DNA of 64,000 bases from NCBI GenBank assembly GCA_013399855.1, contig VXAY01004353.1, positions 124,001 through 188,000 on the forward strand, read 5' to 3'. Position 1 is the first letter of the stretch, and each line of letters begins with the position of its first letter. The position numbers were made by a program, and so were the translations under genes. The notes below the pieces were generated by a model. It made no database searches and was not told the origin of the DNA. It saw nothing but the letters and a program-made list of their open reading frames with translations. This document shows, piece by piece, positions 25,226-38,759 of this stretch. Source of the stretch: Oxyruncus cristatus (taxonomy: Eukaryota > Chordata > Aves > Passeriformes > Cotingidae).

Positions 25226-27539
25226 TGGATGTAGGGAAATAACTGCAGATGGTATTGTTGTGGGGGAAATATCACCTGCCACGAAATCTCACCCTGAGCG
25301 AACATTCAGTTGTTATAAGATCATATCATTGCGCTGCTTCGTGGTGACACATCCAGACTGGAGCAAGGTCATTCCACAGGAAACCCACACACAACAACAG
25401 GGTTTTGTTCATTGTGGTCAATGGTACTAGAACGGGGTGTGGAAAAAAATTAGAAAGCCTATCCAAATATTTTTGCTACAGATAAAACAGGCCTCGATGA
25501 AAAGGCAGTGCTTTTTCCACATCCATTTGCGTGAAGAAATTTCAGGTTTCCAGTGGAGCAACAAAAGCAGCAAAAATGTGATGTTCAGTGCAAAGGAGAG
25601 GGGGGTTTTAACAAAAAAATTTGAAAATTTGGTATATTAATCATGAAAAAAGGAGGACCCTTGCCATCTTAGTGGAATTTTCTCACACATAACAATCCAC
25701 AGGTTCTGTGTTCCTTGCAAAAATAGCTTTCTCAAAGCCACTGGGTGATGCAAGATTTCCACTTCTTCTGTGGAAAGGAATCTGGAAAGTGTGTTTTATC
25801 CATGTAGATGTGTTACAAAGGAAGAGTGATGCTTATGAAAACCAGGTCTGAGCTCTGCAACCTGCTGCCTTTGCAGACATTACAGCCCTGAGGAGAAACC
25901 TTCACGTAACTACAAGCCAAACCCTCCTTCCCCTCAGGTAAGGAAGCAGCTTGACGTGGGAAAATCAATACGGGGGGAAAATTAGAACCAGGCCACCTCC
26001 TAAGCCTTGCTTCTGCTACATGTGCACTTACAAGCCCTATTTTCATAACCCAAAAATACTGAAGCCATTTGCTTTGCAGGTGCTGGAGGCTGAAACCCTG
26101 AGACACAGACACTGGTGAGGGATCCCCTGGGGACACTCACTGCCCTGGCGTGGGACACGCACTGAGGGGCTGAGCAGCCTCTGCTCTTGAGAGGTGCCCG
26201 GGGCTGGAAGAGCAGCTCAGCTGAGCTGGGTTGCCAGCAGAGACCCAGACACGCACTGGAGAGCAAGAGGATGCTGGGGATACTTTGGTGAGGGCCTGAA
26301 AAAACAGCAGAGAAAACCCTTGGCCCACAGTGGGTGTGAAACAGAGGGTACCATGAGGCTCATCCGTGATCAAAGCTGCTGCATGTGAACTCCACCTTGC
26401 ACTGAGACAAGCACAGCAGCAAAGAGTCTGCTCAAGCCCTCGCCTCCGTAAGAACTTAACCATCCTTCTTTAATTAAAAAAAAAACTTTTTTTTTTTTTA
26501 ACAGCCTAACTAGTAATATCCGGCCCCCCACACCCAAAAAAAAAAAGAAACTCTTAAAAAAATGTTTTACAACCTGCTAACAGCTAAAGAAACAGCCCAA
26601 AATAATATCTCCACAAATGCACACGGCTGTGCTGCTAATTAAGATTCACAATTTCTTTTATTGAAGGCGGTGAACTATTAATGAGTTCATTCATCCACAG
26701 GAGTGGGCTCAACCTGTGCTGCCTCCTTCATCCAACCTCTCTGGGATAATAATGACTCCATTCACACCTCTCCACCTTCCACCACACAGCATCACAACAC
26801 CCCGCAGTGAGGAGGGTGAAGCCCTGGATGTGCAAGCCAGCAGTGCAACTAAGAGACACCAGGAAGCATTTCTGTGACTTCAGCATCACCCCTAAGCTTG
26901 AGTCTCTGGGAAACCTGCTCTGCGTGCAAGTGTGAGAATTACCAAACTGCCCCCAAAGGAGTTGTAAAGGATAACAATTCCTTCAACAGTCCCCTGCCTG
27001 CAGCTCTGAAATGAGCAGGCACCCAGGGCACATCCCTCGGGGCCAGCAGCACACATGAAAACCATGGAAAAACTCAAGAAGTGCCCCTCCCTCTCAGTCA
27101 CCCTCATCAGGGAGCCATTAAATGCCTCTTGCTATTGCTTTTTTAATTTGTGGGTGAGTTTAACAGCCACAGGAGGAGCTGCCTGGACAAAGGCACCTCC
27201 CTGACATCGCATCCGTCCTCGCTCCAGCGTCTCAGCTCGTCCACACCAACACCCTGCCTCTCGGAAGCCTCACGGGGTCCTTACATGGCTCTGGGAGATA
27301 AAACCCCTTCAGACGAGTCCAGAAGCAGAAGTAAACAATTGCTGGTGGTACAGATGCTAAACAAGAAGACAGAGAGCAAAAGTGTTAACGGGCTTACACA
27401 TACTCCTAACCTGAGGATGGTCTCGGGTCCTCTGAGCACTGACTGCAAACTCAGCCTTATCAGTCCCTGAGACTGGAGGCTCCTCCAAGCCCTGTCCAGG
27501 ACTAAAACAACATGATTAAGTTGATGCACATTGACCTCT

Positions 27540-27725
27540 GCAGTCACGTGTCACTGCCTTTATAGGGATGGGTATCTCTTCCTTAATGTAGTGCAGTCAC
27601 AGCCATATGGCCTAATGACACACGGCAGGCAACAGCTCTGCAGGAGGCTCTGCAGGCATGAAAGCCTGTCTGTGTTTTCCAACTATGTCAGGCAGACAAA
27701 TAAAGTATTATCTGTGTCTCCAGCC
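27540..27725 (+). other. Possible decayed LTR-like segment
   Basis: A TATA-like 'ctttatagg' at about 27,560 is followed roughly 135 bases later by AATAAA at about 27,700 and a 'gtctcc' stretch, an order seen in LTR R/U5 regions. No terminal inverted dinucleotides or target duplication could be fixed, and I do not recognise the family. Confidence 0.12.
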
Positions 27726-30700
27726 TGAGCCTGGCCTGACCAGTGAGTCTGGAGCCTTCTTCCTGCCCACCTTCTTCCCCATCTACTCCCTGTAGTGGCT
27801 GGAAAGCATCTTTGTACATAGTGGTGTTCATACAGAAGGAAAGGGTTTTAAATAAAAAATAAGACTCTTCCACAGCCAAAACCCCAAAGAGAGTCTGAGT
27901 ATGAAATGTCCTGACAAGCCTTGAAAAACCTGCATTTACAGGAGCACATTTCACAGACACAGTGTCTTGATTAAGACTGAAAGCTTCTAGAATTTAAGCA
28001 CGGGAGCAACAGAGCCTAGCTTAAAACTCCCTACATAAGCCTGCACTGGACCCCAAAATTCCCCTGAGCTCAGGAGAGAGTGTGATGTGCAGCACCCAAC
28101 AGGTTCAAGCTGCATTTCCATATCAGAGCAATAGTCAATCCGGTGGTGATGTTCTGCTCCATCTGAAATATGCACCGCGGTCAAATATTTGAAGGCAGCT
28201 AAAAGGGCTCCTGAAGTGAAATGCCTCCTACACACCCGCAATCTGCAAATCTCTCCACTTCCAACCAGAGGAAAAGACAACTGCCAGCCATGAGAGACAC
28301 ACGAACAAGGGCAAATCCTGAAGGAAAGAGCTGCTTGCAGGACGTGGGAGCCTTTGCCATCACAGCCAAGTTGGTGAGCCCTCTTCCTCAGAAAAGCCAG
28401 CACCACGGCATGAGGATTATAGTGCACTTTATCAGAAGTAAAACACTTGGACAGAGAGGAGGAGAAAGGAAAAAGCTCTGTGCCTGAGCCTGCTGCAGGT
28501 GTGATTTGTGCCGGGGACGCCAGGCAACAGGCACACGGACTCACAGTGTTATGTAGCCAAGGCAAACAAGACACAGCAAGGCCCAATTCTGGCCCCCTCA
28601 GGATCCATAAACTGGCCTCTGGGAGCTGTGGGGGGCACGTTAGTCCTAATTGTGTCTTGTTTAACTTGGCTCTTCAAACAGCAAACTTTTGCTGTCTTGG
28701 CTGGAGACACCAATCTCACACCTTGGTGGGACTTACCTCTTCTCTTGGATTGGTGAGTAAAAAAAAATCCCTAATGCTGACACGTGTTAAATGTTTTTGA
28801 TCAAAACCCACTTATTTTTACAAGAAATAGTTAGGATGATGTGCTGAGAACCTCTGCCCAATGCCTAGGGAGAACTCTTCACAGAGAGGACAAGATCCTC
28901 GCTTTCATACTCCAAAGTTTCGCCGACTGCCATCGTATTCCTCTGCATTTTCCCCTCCTAAACAGCAGCAGAACAGAGACTTATGCCCAGCAGGTGATGT
29001 CCCTGATCCCTCTGCAAACAAAGGTATAAATCCCAATAGCCTCATTCCCTTCTGAGGAAGAAGCACCAAAAACCCTCAGTTTGGGCTAGTACAGGGACAT
29101 CCTTGACCTCCTTGAAGGGAACAACTGGTATTTTTCACACAGACACAACTTTGCACCAAACTCACTCTGAAATGGTAGGACTGGAGCTCACTCTGTTGAA
29201 CCCAAGGGGACAAGTCCCACCAACTGCAGTTGTTTGCCACGTCACCAAGCCCAGGGATGCTGGAGCCTCCAGACCAGGCAGCCTGGCAGCAGCCTGGGAG
29301 CTCTGTGAAAGGATGTGAAGCTCCTGGCACTGGGAATCTTCCAGATCATCCCTTCGCCCTGTTTTCCCTCCACATTTCTTATTTTGGCCCAGTGGGGAAC
29401 ACAACTGTGTTTGCTTGTGCACAACTTGTCCAAGCTTGAGAAGTGGAGGATGAGGCGTGATATTGTTGAACTTCCAAATACATGAGGGATTTGTTAGTTT
29501 AGTACAGAGATGAAGAAAACTGAGGCAGAAAAGACAAACCATTTCAGTCCTTCCTCCTACAAACAATGATAAAACCATGACATTCAAAGAGAAGCTCACT
29601 TCAGGGCACCCCTGGGCTGAGCAGGATGGCTCTTGCTGGCCCACCTCTGCTTTAGGAAGGGCTCAGATGACACAGCCCTGCCCTGGGCTGGCTCACAAAC
29701 AGGCAGGGCCTGGAGGGCTCTCTTCAGCAAGGCACCTCATCTGTGTTTTAGTCTGTTGGTGACAAGGTCAAAGTGGGTTTGTTGGCCTTGAGATCTACTG
29801 CTCCCCTTCTCCAACTCCTCAAGGGCTGTGTAACCCTATTCCCCCTCTCAGCTGCAGGCTACCCAACCAAGTCACATCCCTCCTGCCCAGGGGAGCTCCT
29901 TCACCTGTCTCTCTCCTCTTTCTGCAGGAGCCAACTCTCCCAGCCTTCCACAATTCACCTCTGCAGTTACACCTACAACACCTGCCTGCTTTATAAGGCA
30001 GGAATTGGGGATAAACGCTCCCTTTCACTCCTCCAGTGAAAGAAGCCCTCACCTACTTGGTTAGTGGTGTGCTGCAAGCAGACACAGTTCAAAAATGCAC
30101 TGGTTTCCCCCAAAATAAGAAATAAAAGAACTAACGGCAAAACCCACCAGCTGCTTAATGCATTGCAGGTTCCTATCTGATCCTCTCAAAACTTTCTCAG
30201 CCCTGCCAACTCCCAGGCATCTTCCTCTGGCAGGTGTGCCTTGGATTATCATTTCATAAGGGAGTTCACTGGCTTTTTCTAGTTTCCACCTCCTTTTCTT
30301 ATTTCTGCTCTGTATTTCCAGCACCTTCTGATCAGTTAATACACTGAACACAAGAAATGGAAACTGGATAAATCAGCAGCACACCTTGTCCAGTTACCTC
30401 CCATTATAACCATGTCCAGATGCTTCACTGGAAGTTGCAAGGAAGTCCACTGGGGATAGTTACAAAATTCAAAACATATCTATCCCACTCCTCTTAACCA
30501 AGTTGCAATATTTCCCCTTTTAGCATCAAATACATATGTAATTTGCAACACACATAACCCTCATCCCAAAATAGCAGGGAAAATGCAGAGTTGGACATTT
30601 CCAGCGTGTACAGACCAGACCTGACACAAAGCCAGGGCCAAAACACAAGGAAATCTGTGGCATGAGAGAACACAAGATCCCATCCACATAAAATAACCCT

Positions 30701-33700
30701 GCTCCTAATCTTTTCCAGCATCCAGATTTCTCTGGACATGCTTCCACTGGGATCTTTTTTGTTTTGAAAGCTTGCAAGCAGAACTTCACTGGGAGTCCCA
30801 GATCACACGGTCTCCGTGTGCCATGACATTAGTTCTTCCTTATGGCTCCTGGTGAGAGCCTGCATATGGCATTTCTGATTATAGCAGTGTCTTGAAGGCA
30901 TCTGTGATTGATTTACACAGACAGTTCCTTCACTTCTGCCATTGACAGCCAGCGAGGCTCAAATTTACAGGAAAAATTCCTGATCTTAATCCATAAATTC
31001 ATCACCTTGCACTCGAACGTCAAACCACTTCTACTGCTCCCCTTCCCCAACCCTCCTCCTCTGCTGATGCCTCCCCACAGTGCATCATCAGCATGTTCCT
31101 GCTCTGCAACAGCTTCACTAATGGAAACCTTTAATGAAATCAGCCATAAACCCCACTTCACAAGACTCCACCTCACAACATATTTAGTCCTGACAACTCT
31201 GCTATCAACGAAATCCGTCACGTGTCCTTTAAGCAGTTCCCTGCAGACTAACTTTTAAAATCTTGCTTTAATCCCTATTTTCTATGACTAAACCAATAAT
31301 TCCCCATGTGGCACAACAATAAATACTCGGACAGCCACAAATAAGATCCCTGAATTTTTCTAGATAGAGGAAAGATAATGTAGCTTACAAAGATGTCATA
31401 TTTAACCAATCCAGTGTACCTAAACTGAACCTGCATCTCATCCCTCCTTCCCTGCCTCTATGTCTTGAACAATCTTTTCTCCAAGATTCATTGCAAAGCT
31501 TTTCCTGCTATTCAGGTCAACCCCAAAGGTCTGTACTTATCCACTACCACTAAGTCTTTTGTTACAGTCACTATAAAAACACAATTAAAGCTGGATTATG
31601 GTATGCTTATGCGGAACACTATATTAATCCACAAATGGTCCTGTGGAAGCCACATTTGGAGTCAAATCCTAGCTGGTACAAATAAGAAAACTGGATTTGA
31701 GCCCAGAGGAGATTAATACAACAGTACCTCGCTAATTCACACCGAAGGCGAGGAAACCACATTGAATATTTCCGACTAAAAGGAGTACAGAGAAGTACAA
31801 ATAAATGCATCACAAAATACTCTCCTTTTCAATTTCAAGTAGCAATCTCTGAGCAAACATCATGGGGCTCTGAAATGAGAGAAGCTTGCTATATATAGCT
31901 AATGAAATCTTGCTAACATTAGACATGGCTACAGCATCTGTTACTAAATCTTTGCTGAGGAGTGTACACAGACCAGCAGGTTTCTGGAGAGCTTATAAGA
32001 AAAGCAATGTACTGAAATAAAGCTTTGTCAGCTTCTATTGTACTTAAATACATTAAATTGAGGCTTAATATTTACTGCTGTGTCATCTCCACAGGCAATT
32101 ATTATCAGTGCCTGAGGTGATCCTCAGGTGATGCTAAGCACTGGAGCACCAGTAATTTCACTGACTGTCCTTATTACTCTTCAGGAAATTTTCAATCAAC
32201 ACACAGGAAATTATGCCCAAGGCACAGCTGAGAGGCTCAGAGCTGCTCTCCTGAACTCAATCTGCATCCACACGATGGCCTTTTGGAGGAACTTTTCACC
32301 TTAAAAAACTTTTCAGCATCTTCCATGCTCTGAGCATCAGTCCCAGAGACCCAGTGGCACACACGGCCCATCCTGCTGCCCATGATCTACAGCAAAGCTC
32401 TGCAGGGGCAGCAGGGCTCTAACTCTCTCTCCCACAGCATGTCACAGCTTTCCTTGAGCTGTAGGTCCTCCAGGCCCAGTACACAGGGAAAGCAGAGAAA
32501 GGCTGATTGTGTTTCCCCCCAGCCAGCAGGGCTCTGCTGATTCAGTGCTATTGTCACTTTGCTCTCCACAGGCTGCTGGGGACCTCGCTAAAATATTAAC
32601 CTTGGCCTCTGTTCAGGACTAACCCCCTGCCCAGCCCAGGCAGGCTCAGCCATTCCCCTTGTTTGGGTTCACTTCCCATGGGAGTTCACCCCTCCAGCAG
32701 GCAAGGTGGGGAGAAGAGGCGTTTTACCCCAAAGAGGACCTTTGCCAGCTCTGCCTCCTACAACAGCCCATCCCTGCAGGCAACAGGCAACATCCAAACA
32801 CCTGGATGCCTTCACTGCACAGCTGCACCCCCTCCAAGTCTGTAAACCCACCTGGTGAGATTAGGAGAGGATAAAGAGGTGAGAGAAAACAGAGGTACCC
32901 CAAGATGGATGCTCTCCTGCCTCTCCGATGGGTAGGAAGTGTCTTTGAACAGCGTATTATCTTAAAAGGGATCAGATTACTGTGCCTCACCCTCTTTTCC
33001 TTTCTCCAGGAGGGATATCGGTGTGAGGGGGGGTGGAGATCACTGGCACAGCTCTCTGCAAGCATTAGCATCTGGCCTGCAAACCCCAGAGGTCACGGTG
33101 CCAGCAGGAGGGAGCCTGTAGTGACAGGATGAAGTTTCTGGCTCCGGGCTGAGCAGGTTCAAGCTGCCTCCCTGCCGGGTGGCAACATTTGACACCCTCC
33201 TGCTGCTTAAATCCGCCGCTGACCAAAATGAGCCATCAGTGCTGAAAGAGGGAGGAGGGCAGCCTCCAGCTCACGTGGCAGAAACCAGATCTTTAGTGGC
33301 AGCACTGCGGGGGGAAGAGATTAGTGGGACCGAGCTGGCGTACCTTTGGGACCGCTCATCCCACAGCCCCTGGGCTGCCCAGACAGGCCAGTAAAGGTCA
33401 CAGGAGTCACACAGCAGTGCTGGTTGGGCAGCCCTGATGGGAAATCACCTTGCACAATTACCTCCAAGCTCACGTTGCCTCCAGGACTCCCGGCAGCATC
33501 TGTGCACAGCCCCAGTCTGCCCTGCTCACCCCGGATCCCCAGTTCAGCCTCACACTGCCCCGTGCAGGAGAAGCATCAACACCTGGGGTCTTTAGCATCA
33601 GCCACAGTGTTCAGGGATCCTCAACTGCTGCTCAGCTTCCCGCTCCTCAAAAGCCCCCAGCAACTGTGTTTCTGCCAATGTAAAACCCTCAGACATCGAA

Positions 33701-36700
33701 GTTTTCACCAACAAACATAAGCAAAAGTGTGCAGGTCTGGAAGACAAGCAAAACCCACCTGCAAAGAATTTCCATATAACAAATCTCCCCCAGAGAAACC
33801 CCTAAAGCCAGTGATCTACCCTCTAACTGTAAGGTTTCAACACCCACGGGAGCAAGTCAGCTACAGCCCTGTTCCGAGTGTCTCACTTCTAGTGCAAACC
33901 TACATCAAGAGGTCAGGAGAGCAGCCAAGGTGCAGGGAGGAGCCCTCAGCACTGCAGCAGCAGGACAGACGCTACATCATCCCAAGACATGATGCTCTGG
34001 GTTTAAATCCCTTTGGAGACTGCGAAGGAGGCTGTGAGGTGACGTGGAGCAGAGCTGGAGACCTGAAGATTCGCACCTCGGACTGTCCCAGCACAAAGCA
34101 CCACAGGCGACTTCCCAGCAGGAATCAACCAGTCCCTCCTGCCACAACAGGACTTCGATGGAGCATTAGCTCAAACTGAGCTCAGCAACAACAATTTCTG
34201 AGGCTGATTCTTGCTTTGCAGAGCCTTGTACAAGAGGAGCAAGAAATTCAAGGCCACGGGTAGGTTGTTGCATCCACTCAGGCACAAAGACAGAGGTGCT
34301 GTTCACTTACACGCAGGAAGCCCCCAGCAAAATATCTAGTCCCTGACAACACCTTCTAGATACCTTTTATCATCATGGTGCTGAGCAATAACAGTCAATA
34401 ACTTCCTGGCATCTTGGAGAATATCCATCTGCACTTTCCTTTCCAGCGACTTATAAAATTTCTGCCTCGCAGGACCTCGGCCATTTTTTGTGCCAGTTCT
34501 CCCTTCAATTTCACACTTAATTAAGTCCCCGGATCAAGTCTCAGGATGGATTGCTCACTAGACCAGCAGCCAGAATTGATGTCGTGTCTAACTGATGGGG
34601 CCTGAGGACACAAAAAAAAAAAGAGAGCAGGAGCGATAACAAGAGAGAGGGAGGGAGAACAGGGAAAGCTGCTTTTATTTCAGGGTTAAAAGCTTAATCT
34701 TCTACTAAAATGGTATCACATGAGAGGGAAAGAGTCTCTTATCCATGTGATATCGCCGACCCAGGCTTAGTTTAGAAGGTGTAATATCATTCCAAGGGAA
34801 AATTATGTCAGCAAGTAACTGTTCTTCAGAGACAATTATAAAGAAAGAGGACTCGGGGAGAAGACAGTGCAGGATGGAAATGGGGACTGACCAGTGCTCG
34901 TTTGTGGAGGAGACATGCTGAGCCTCTGATGAGGAGCAGTGTATAACCAGACAGCAGTAATGGGAGAGCCTACAAGGGCTCAGTGTGATGAAGTGCTCAA
35001 AAGCTTGGGTGTTTCCTCTGAACTTCCTCCAAACTCCTCGATTTAGGCTGAACGGGGCTGCAAAACCTCATGAGCTAAACCCCTTCTCAGGAGATTTCTG
35101 GAAGTTCCTGTTCTTTTTGGAAGTATCACAAGAGGGCTTAGTTTTATTGCTGCAATTTGGCATTACGATTTCCAGGATGGTCAAACCCAGGAAGGCCAAA
35201 GGCAGTGAAGGAGCAGAGCTAACAATATTTTTTGAGCAGTGTAAAAGGCTGAATTCAGGTTCACACTAAGTGTTTCGGGTCAGTCTTATGCTGGGCACAT
35301 AAAAGCAGGTCTTCATAATAAGAAAAAGATTACATCCTCTCTTAAGAGCAATTCAGACAAATAATAAGGCACCTTCCAGTGTGTTTCAAAGACCCTGGTA
35401 GGTTGTTGATGGATAAGGAAACAAGAGAGGACTGGAAGGGTTTCCAAAGTCCTTTGTTGGTCCTGTACACAACCCTGCACTTGTGCATTGTCTGCACAAG
35501 AGAACATCAGGCCATCATTTATATTCAAGTTCACTGAACAAAGTACTGCAAGAGCTGACTGAAGAAGTTCTTCCACTAACAACTCACAAACCCCTTCCTG
35601 TTTCATTTATTTACTCAGCTCCCTGCTAACATACCTAGATGGGATAGCCCATGCCAGATACTGCAAACACCAACCAGCACCCATTACACATCACCTGTCT
35701 TTGTGACACATTTTCTTCATCTATTGAAATGCTCCACCAGTGAATTTAGAGTCCTTTGGCATAAAAGATTTCCTGGTTAGAGCACATTCCTGGCCTCAAA
35801 GTAAGGCTACACACTCTGATTCTAGCCACCTGTCCAGAAAAGTGAAAAAGTCTCATTCATTAAGAGTAATGAGGTGGATTTAAGCTAGCCACCTGCCCCA
35901 GAGCTATAAAGGGGCTTTCAGCTTGGTATTTCTGAATTAACAAGCTGAGAAAGAGAGGACAGACTGGAAACAGTTAGTGATAAATGTGGCACTTCAAACA
36001 GGTTTTGCTATCAAGCCTCTGCCATGGCATCCTTTCTGTCTGCTCCCATCCTTAGCCACACAGAGAGGTGGTACCTCAGCACACAGGAAGGGTTAAGCCA
36101 TGACCTTGCCAAAATGTCCACTTTGAGGTACACCTTCCATCCCACAACTCCCTGGCACCCAGAAATCTAACAGTGCCAGGGCTCAGCAGATTTCCAGTGC
36201 AAGAAGGCTGTAGATGCTTGACAGCAAAGCACCTACATCCAAACCCAAAACCCCACAGTATCTGGAAAAAAAGCCAGGAAAACTCACTCATTATTACTTC
36301 AGGAATTAAAGTTTCATTGTGTTGGTTTTGAAGGAAATACAGTGACCAAGAGCACTGAACACCTAAAGCACACTTGGCAGAATCCACTCTCTCCGTGCAA
36401 ATTCTGCTGATTCCTGAGAATTTTATTCCGCTCTTCCCTAAACCAAGGTGACAGATGGGATGGACTGAAGTGGCCAGGATGGCATGGGAGGTCAGACTGA
36501 TTGTGGTCAGGCTCCTTGCTCCCTTCCTTGTCCAGCTGTCTCCATCCAAGCAGTTCCTACTTCCCGCGGCCAGTCACAGTCAGAGGTGCGCAGGCCACAG
36601 GCAGCTGACACAGGAAAAGAAAAGAGCTTTCCACAGGTACTGGGACCAGCTGCCCAAAGCAAGTGCAGATCCCAGACATCAGCTGGTGCAACAGCCATGC

Positions 36701-38743
36701 TCCCTCATCCACCTGCCACAGCTCTACACTGGAGCCTTTTTATCATGTGGGTAAAAGCCTTGGGCAGTATCCAGAGGTTTGTATTTCTTGACAACAGGGA
36801 AGCCTAGAAATACACCACACAAACGCCCCGTATCTGTCCCCAAACTGTGGAAGACTAATATTCCTTGTAGGACAGCTGGTCCCATTATGAATCCCCAGCA
36901 CAGATTACAGCCAGGGGATGATTCCAGCACGGAGCAAACCCCCATCACACCCAATACTCGGGAGAAGAGCTCCAATCCCAGCAACACAAGTCAAACAGGA
37001 ACTGCACACAGACCCTGAGTTAACACCACAGAATTTTGACTGGAAACTGCAGATAAACCCAGGCAATAACTCCCCACAAAGCCACTACAATTGTTTGCGA
37101 GAGGCTCGAGCGTGGCCTCACATCACCACACTGTCAGGGGCAAACAGGCATCGATCAGTGCCCCACAGGCCAGAGCCCCTGAAGCTACAGCAAGAATTTG
37201 ATGCTGCTTGGGTTTTCCCTACAATGTGCTGCACTTTCACTGCACTCACACACACAGGGAGCTGTGGGCTTATTATTTTATTTGCTTGCCTGTTTCTAGA
37301 GGAAGGGGGAAGCTTCCCTGCAAGCCATCGCTTTTATCCTGACATTTGGCTTTTGTGAAAGCAATTTTGGGCTGAGCCTCGAACAATGATTCTCGCCGTT
37401 CCACTTGCTCTTTTGTCTCCTTGGACACACTGGAAAATGTGCTTCGAGCTGAAGCATGAATTTAGCAGGGTATGAAGGGAGCAGTTAGTGCAGCGAGACA
37501 GCTGGAGATGGAAAGCGTGTGGTGTGTCACAGCTTTTAATTGTTCCTGCTGTCAGAAAACAAACCAAGTACAGTAGCTCATATTATTTCCTGCACAAAAT
37601 CCTAATCATTGCCTGCATGGGATCCATCGAATGGCAAAGCAAAGACTTTCCAAAATTCTGTAATAGGTTGAAAGTAAGCATCCACAGGGTTCTGTCTTGT
37701 CCCACCTGCCTGCACGGAAATCTTTCACTCAGACACCTTGCTCTTTGTTTCCATCACGAATTCACACCTCATACCAATCTACCTTCAGAAAAGAAACATT
37801 TCTAAGAGACTAAATAAGCTTCTTGCTTGTTTTTAGACTGTAACACTTTGCACTGCCATAACAATGCTGACCAGAAAAGAGCAGCTACTTCACACTCTTA
37901 ATTCGTGCTTCACATTCTCGGTGTAAATTACTGCCTGCCTACATCCTTGGGTACCTCTCTCTCTTCAGTACAAATCTAGACTTAACAACATATAAATAAG
38001 ACTTTTCTTTAAATCCTAGGGCCAAAGCAGGGACCTAAATACTGTAGTGACAATCTTGCGCTGGCTGTGGGAGAGATGGGCTTAAATCCCCTCTCGTGCA
38101 GAAACAGAAAGAACAGACCTCCCCAAACTCCACAGACACTGGGGAGAAGGGAGACGTGCCTCAGAAGAGCAAGGCTCAATCTGCAGAAGGCTGGCAGCAA
38201 ACCACAAGAACCTGTTTTCAAAAGCCAGGTGTGGGAACCACACACAGGACCCATCCAGCCACAGGGCTCAGGGGACAAGAAGCACTGACCCCACAGAGCC
38301 AAAACCCAATTCTTCGGCTTCCAGGTAGCACCCAGAAGTGAAAAATCCTGAGGGGCAGCCCCCAAACCTCACATCTAAGTCTCAGCAGGGCTTACTGCCC
38401 TCCACAGTCTCAGTTGAATCCCTGGCCATTGGGAAGCCAAGAGCAGAATCAAACCCACCAACATCTGATGGTGCAAACCTGCCCTGAAACAAGCAGAACT
38501 GATGCTGGAAATGAGAGCTGAGGTGCAGGACCTCAGGGGGTTATTGCCATTGGAATGGGAGCAGCACCACTCAAAGGCAGAAATCTCTGCTTGTCTTAAA
38601 CCCAAGTGGAAGATTGCAGGGGTCACATTGGATATATTATTCCAGTTGGTATTTTGAGTACTGAAAATCTTGAGAGGAGCAAAGTATACCTACAAAAATC
38701 AATCTCAGCCACAAATCCAAGCATTTGAACTTATAACCAGCTC

Positions 38744-38759
38744 TTTTTTTTTTTTTTTT
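38744..38759. repeat. Poly-T homopolymer (16 T)
   Basis: Uninterrupted T run. No retroposon body is recognised beside it on either strand. Confidence 0.85.

Noticed and set aside
27987..28586. 199-codon minus-strand open frame
   Set aside because: No family resemblance. It overlaps other open frames on the opposite strand, and its composition looks like translated non-coding DNA.
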